Part shown: positions 61,168 to 64,000 of the stretch, piece by piece | Position numbering within the stretch: the stretch's first letter is position 1 | How the letters are laid out: each line of letters starts with the position of its first letter | DNA from: Larus michahellis | Taxonomy: Eukaryota; Chordata; Aves; Charadriiformes; Laridae | NCBI RefSeq assembly: GCF_964199755.1 | Contig: NC_133901.1 | Location: 44,857,418 to 44,921,417 of the forward strand | Direction of reading: 5' to 3' | DNA length: 64,000 bases | Notes under the pieces: generated by a model | Database searches by the model: none | The model's input: only the letters and a program-made list of their open reading frames with translations | Told to the model about the DNA's origin: nothing | Made by a program: the position numbers and the translations under genes

Positions 61168-61206
61168 TAGGAGCTGTCTAGTACAGCTCCTAGCTCCTAC
61201 TGTGGA
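61168..61206. repeat. Two adjacent small inverted repeats (GGAGCT/AGCTCC)
   Basis: TAGGAGCTGT (61168-61177) and ACAGCTCCTA (61183-61192) are perfect complements around a 5-nt loop. A further AGCTCC...GGAGCT pair follows immediately. Confidence 0.9.
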
Positions 61207-64000
61207 GCTGCGTTGCTATGTTATCCCAGATTTCTTTTAAAACTCTCTGACTGGTCAAGGGACTTTGTGTTGGGTAAATAATCGAAGTCACTGACATCAA
61301 TAACTGGTTTTGGTGACTGGAAACAGTATTGTGGATAAAGATTCATCTGGACATTGCAGTCAGAAATCTACAAAAAAGTTTTCCACTACACTCCAGACAA
61401 GATAATGCATGTCACATGAATCATCCTCCCATACCAACACCTCTCACAAATACATATATCTTCAGAAAACCCCTCAAAGTCTGAAGGTAAATCTGGACGT
61501 ATCTCTGTAGCAGGTTTTTCTTATAATAGAATTTAGTGAATATTCATATTTCTCTCTTTGACTCTGAACCGTCTCACTAGAAATAAGAACTTGATATCTG
61601 GATCAAGTCTAGCCCACATATTCTTAGACCGAAGAAGCCATAAATTCTGCATTACTTGCTGTATTTCAGGACACATCATAGCCTTTCACACAAAAAGAAA
61701 GCAAAAGTAGTCAGGACTTCTAGCACTATCTTAAGTGGGAACAGATTCCTTTTCTTGACTGGTGCCCTTTTACAGTAAATGTACTTCTGGCGTGACCCCT
61801 GTGCAAAGCATTAAATTCAATAGTCAGTATTTTCCGTAGGGAGATTAGATATCTGAATGATGTCTCCCGTCCTTAAAATCTACGAATCATCACCATAGGT
61901 CCATATATTTAACACCAGGAATTACTACAAATAATAATCTGCATTTTTTTCATCTTCCTTTTATATTATGGAATAATGTCAGGACTGACAAGTCTGGAAA
62001 ATGAGGAATTTGATTGATTTATCAAGCTCACAGGAAATCCACCGTCCAGCCAGGTCCCACGAGTCCATCTCCACTACTAGTTTTCTCTTCATGTGTTGGT
62101 GATACCAACAAGAGGTACATCCTCCTCCAGCGCTCATAAAATTAAGCACACTTCTGCCCCAATAGCGCTGTACCTTGTGTAGAAATGCCTGAGCTGTTTA
62201 TACCAGTTAGGTACCAATATGATTGTAGCTACAGTAGAGCAGGCCAGAAATGGGTTACCAAACCCTCCTGGAAAACTGGTAAGACACAGACTGAGGTCTG
62301 TGCTGTCATGCTCATATGGTTATCATTACTAGAAACATATAGTTTAAAGACAGCTTGGACATGTCTACATGATCTGCAGTGTGAATGTACTCTAACAACA
62401 GAGAAGAAAGCACAAAGCTTGTGTACTCAATAACTCTTACGATCCTATAGGTCTCAATTTACTGTTCAATTTACCTTGAACAGTTTACGAGAACCTGTTA
62501 TTCCTCTATGCTAACCTAAAATGCAAGATTGCTTTTTATATTTTCATTTAGGTTTGGGAAATCCGTATTAGCAGTCCTGGCAAAGTTCTAATACTAATAA
62601 TATCTTTTGATACAGATGAGGATTAACTCATGCTGCACTGCAGCTGAAAGTGACCACATAATTTGTGAAAGACTAGGAACTCTTCCTTTTGTATAATTTA
62701 TTTTGTGCTTTTGAAGACCTGTGAGTTACAGTCAGAGCTATGTGAAAGCAGAAAAAACCCCAAACACATGTGCCATAAATATGCATCCTCATTTTTAAAG
62801 TATTTTGTTTCAGCTTTACCCTTGTTAATAATTCTTGGAAGCTTGTTCATGAGCAATTCAAAATGACTACTTAATAGATAAAATTCAATCTTCAAATTTT
62901 CTGAGTGCACATACAAATCACTCAGTGTTTTTCCATTTCCTAATTGGAAAATAACTTCCCGCAAATACTCTGCAATATGGCTCCAGTTCAGCAATCTTCT
63001 TATCTGAAAGCCTGTGAATAATCCCATCCCTATTCAACAATGCACTCTGAGACCTATTGAAGTTCAGTGAGCACATACTTAAGGTTAAGCACTTGCTTAG
63101 TTAATGCATAGCTGAACTGGGGACTACTCACTTTAAAATTCAGCATAGACATAGTTTGTAGAGGAACATAAAAATATAACAATATAAAAGAAGCTACAAT
63201 GAGTCAGCCTGGTATCCTACTTCCAACAGAGACCAAAACTGGATGCTTAGGGAAAGGTCTAAGAATAGATGAAGTTACTCAACTTTATTTACATTTTTAC
63301 TGAAATAATTTTTGTCTGGAGATGAGTACAGCTGGTCAGATGGTACCTGAGCACTTCGTAGCTTGATAGAGTTTGCAGAGGATTGCAAGTGTACTAACAG
63401 AATGCCTTTTGCAATATTCAATCAGATGAATATTTATTTCATATTTTTTCATATTATGTTTTGCAGATTCCTTCTCGACTCTCACAGAGGGAGGTCACAC
63501 TTAGAGACTGTGATATAGGGCATTGGTTATTGAATACTCTAGAAAATGGAACAGCCCGTAGAAGGGTTTAAAACTAATCAGAATATATACACTCCTCTAT
63601 CTAAGCTTGGCCTTAGTTTTCACTCCTCAGTTTCAAAGAGTAAGAGCTTTGAACAGTGGATGCTTTCAGTCTTTTCCACTATTCATCTTCTCATTTGCCA
63701 ACCAATATACTTGCTCCATGTATTAACTCACAAATGCCCTCTAAAAAACTCCAACATATACCCACTATATGAAATCAAAGTAATTGCTCTTACAACATCT
63801 TTTTTTCCTTTTAGTGCTGATTTCTCAAGCTATTCTACGTTTGTTATTTAGTATATTAAAAAGCACTAAAATTATGTATTTCAATTAACACAGCGGTTCT
63901 ATGGGCTTTTATTGTTGTTTGGCACAATCAGGCAAACAGCAGAAGCAAACTGAACCGAACAACAGAAACTAATATTAGCAACACTTTGGTTATTGCCTTG

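Noticed and set aside
62698..63027. 109-codon minus-strand frame considered as a missing SH2D4B exon
   Set aside because: The translation lacks the Glu/Lys/Arg coiled-coil character expected upstream, and no phase-matched donor was found.

Overview
The window looks like bird nuclear DNA. It is AT-rich and non-coding almost throughout. It carries spliced vertebrate exons with GT-AG boundaries, a long terminal repeat of a type I recognise from avian endogenous retroviruses, and a short stretch resembling the 3' tail of a CR1 LINE. Nothing prokaryotic, organellar or plasmid-like is present. There are no CRISPR arrays and no recognisable tRNA or rRNA genes.

One protein-coding gene is supported: the 3' half of SH2D4B (SH2 domain-containing 4B) on the minus strand. 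Four coding exons join with matching phases: 58481-58691 (basic, charged linker after the coiled coil), 55088-55215 (linker and the first residues of the SH2 domain), 28758-28978 (most of the SH2 domain) and 24889-24981 (C-terminus and stop). The introns between them are about 3.3, 26.1 and 3.8 kb. The 5' exons were not found and should lie beyond position 64000. In human the order is TSPAN14 - SH2D4B - NRG3. If that order holds here, the left third of the window is the start of the long intergenic interval towards NRG3.

Layout: 1-15.4 kb is gene-free AT-rich DNA with simple repeats, a perfect 38-bp tandem duplication and a possible CR1 tail. A GC-rich stretch at 15.4-16.35 kb, with a CpG-island core at about 15.93-16.33 kb, has no recognisable coding gene attached. 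16.35-24.9 kb is gene-free and must hold the SH2D4B 3' UTR at its right end. 24.9-58.7 kb is the SH2D4B gene body, with an LTR fragment antisense to the gene in the last intron. 58.7-64 kb is probably the next upstream intron and contains a roughly 92-nt imperfect hairpin.

I found no convincing new biological system. The points most worth a second look are the orphan CpG island, several perfect or near-perfect inverted repeats, and the weak 5' splice site of one SH2D4B exon, where read-through would give a protein lacking the SH2 domain.
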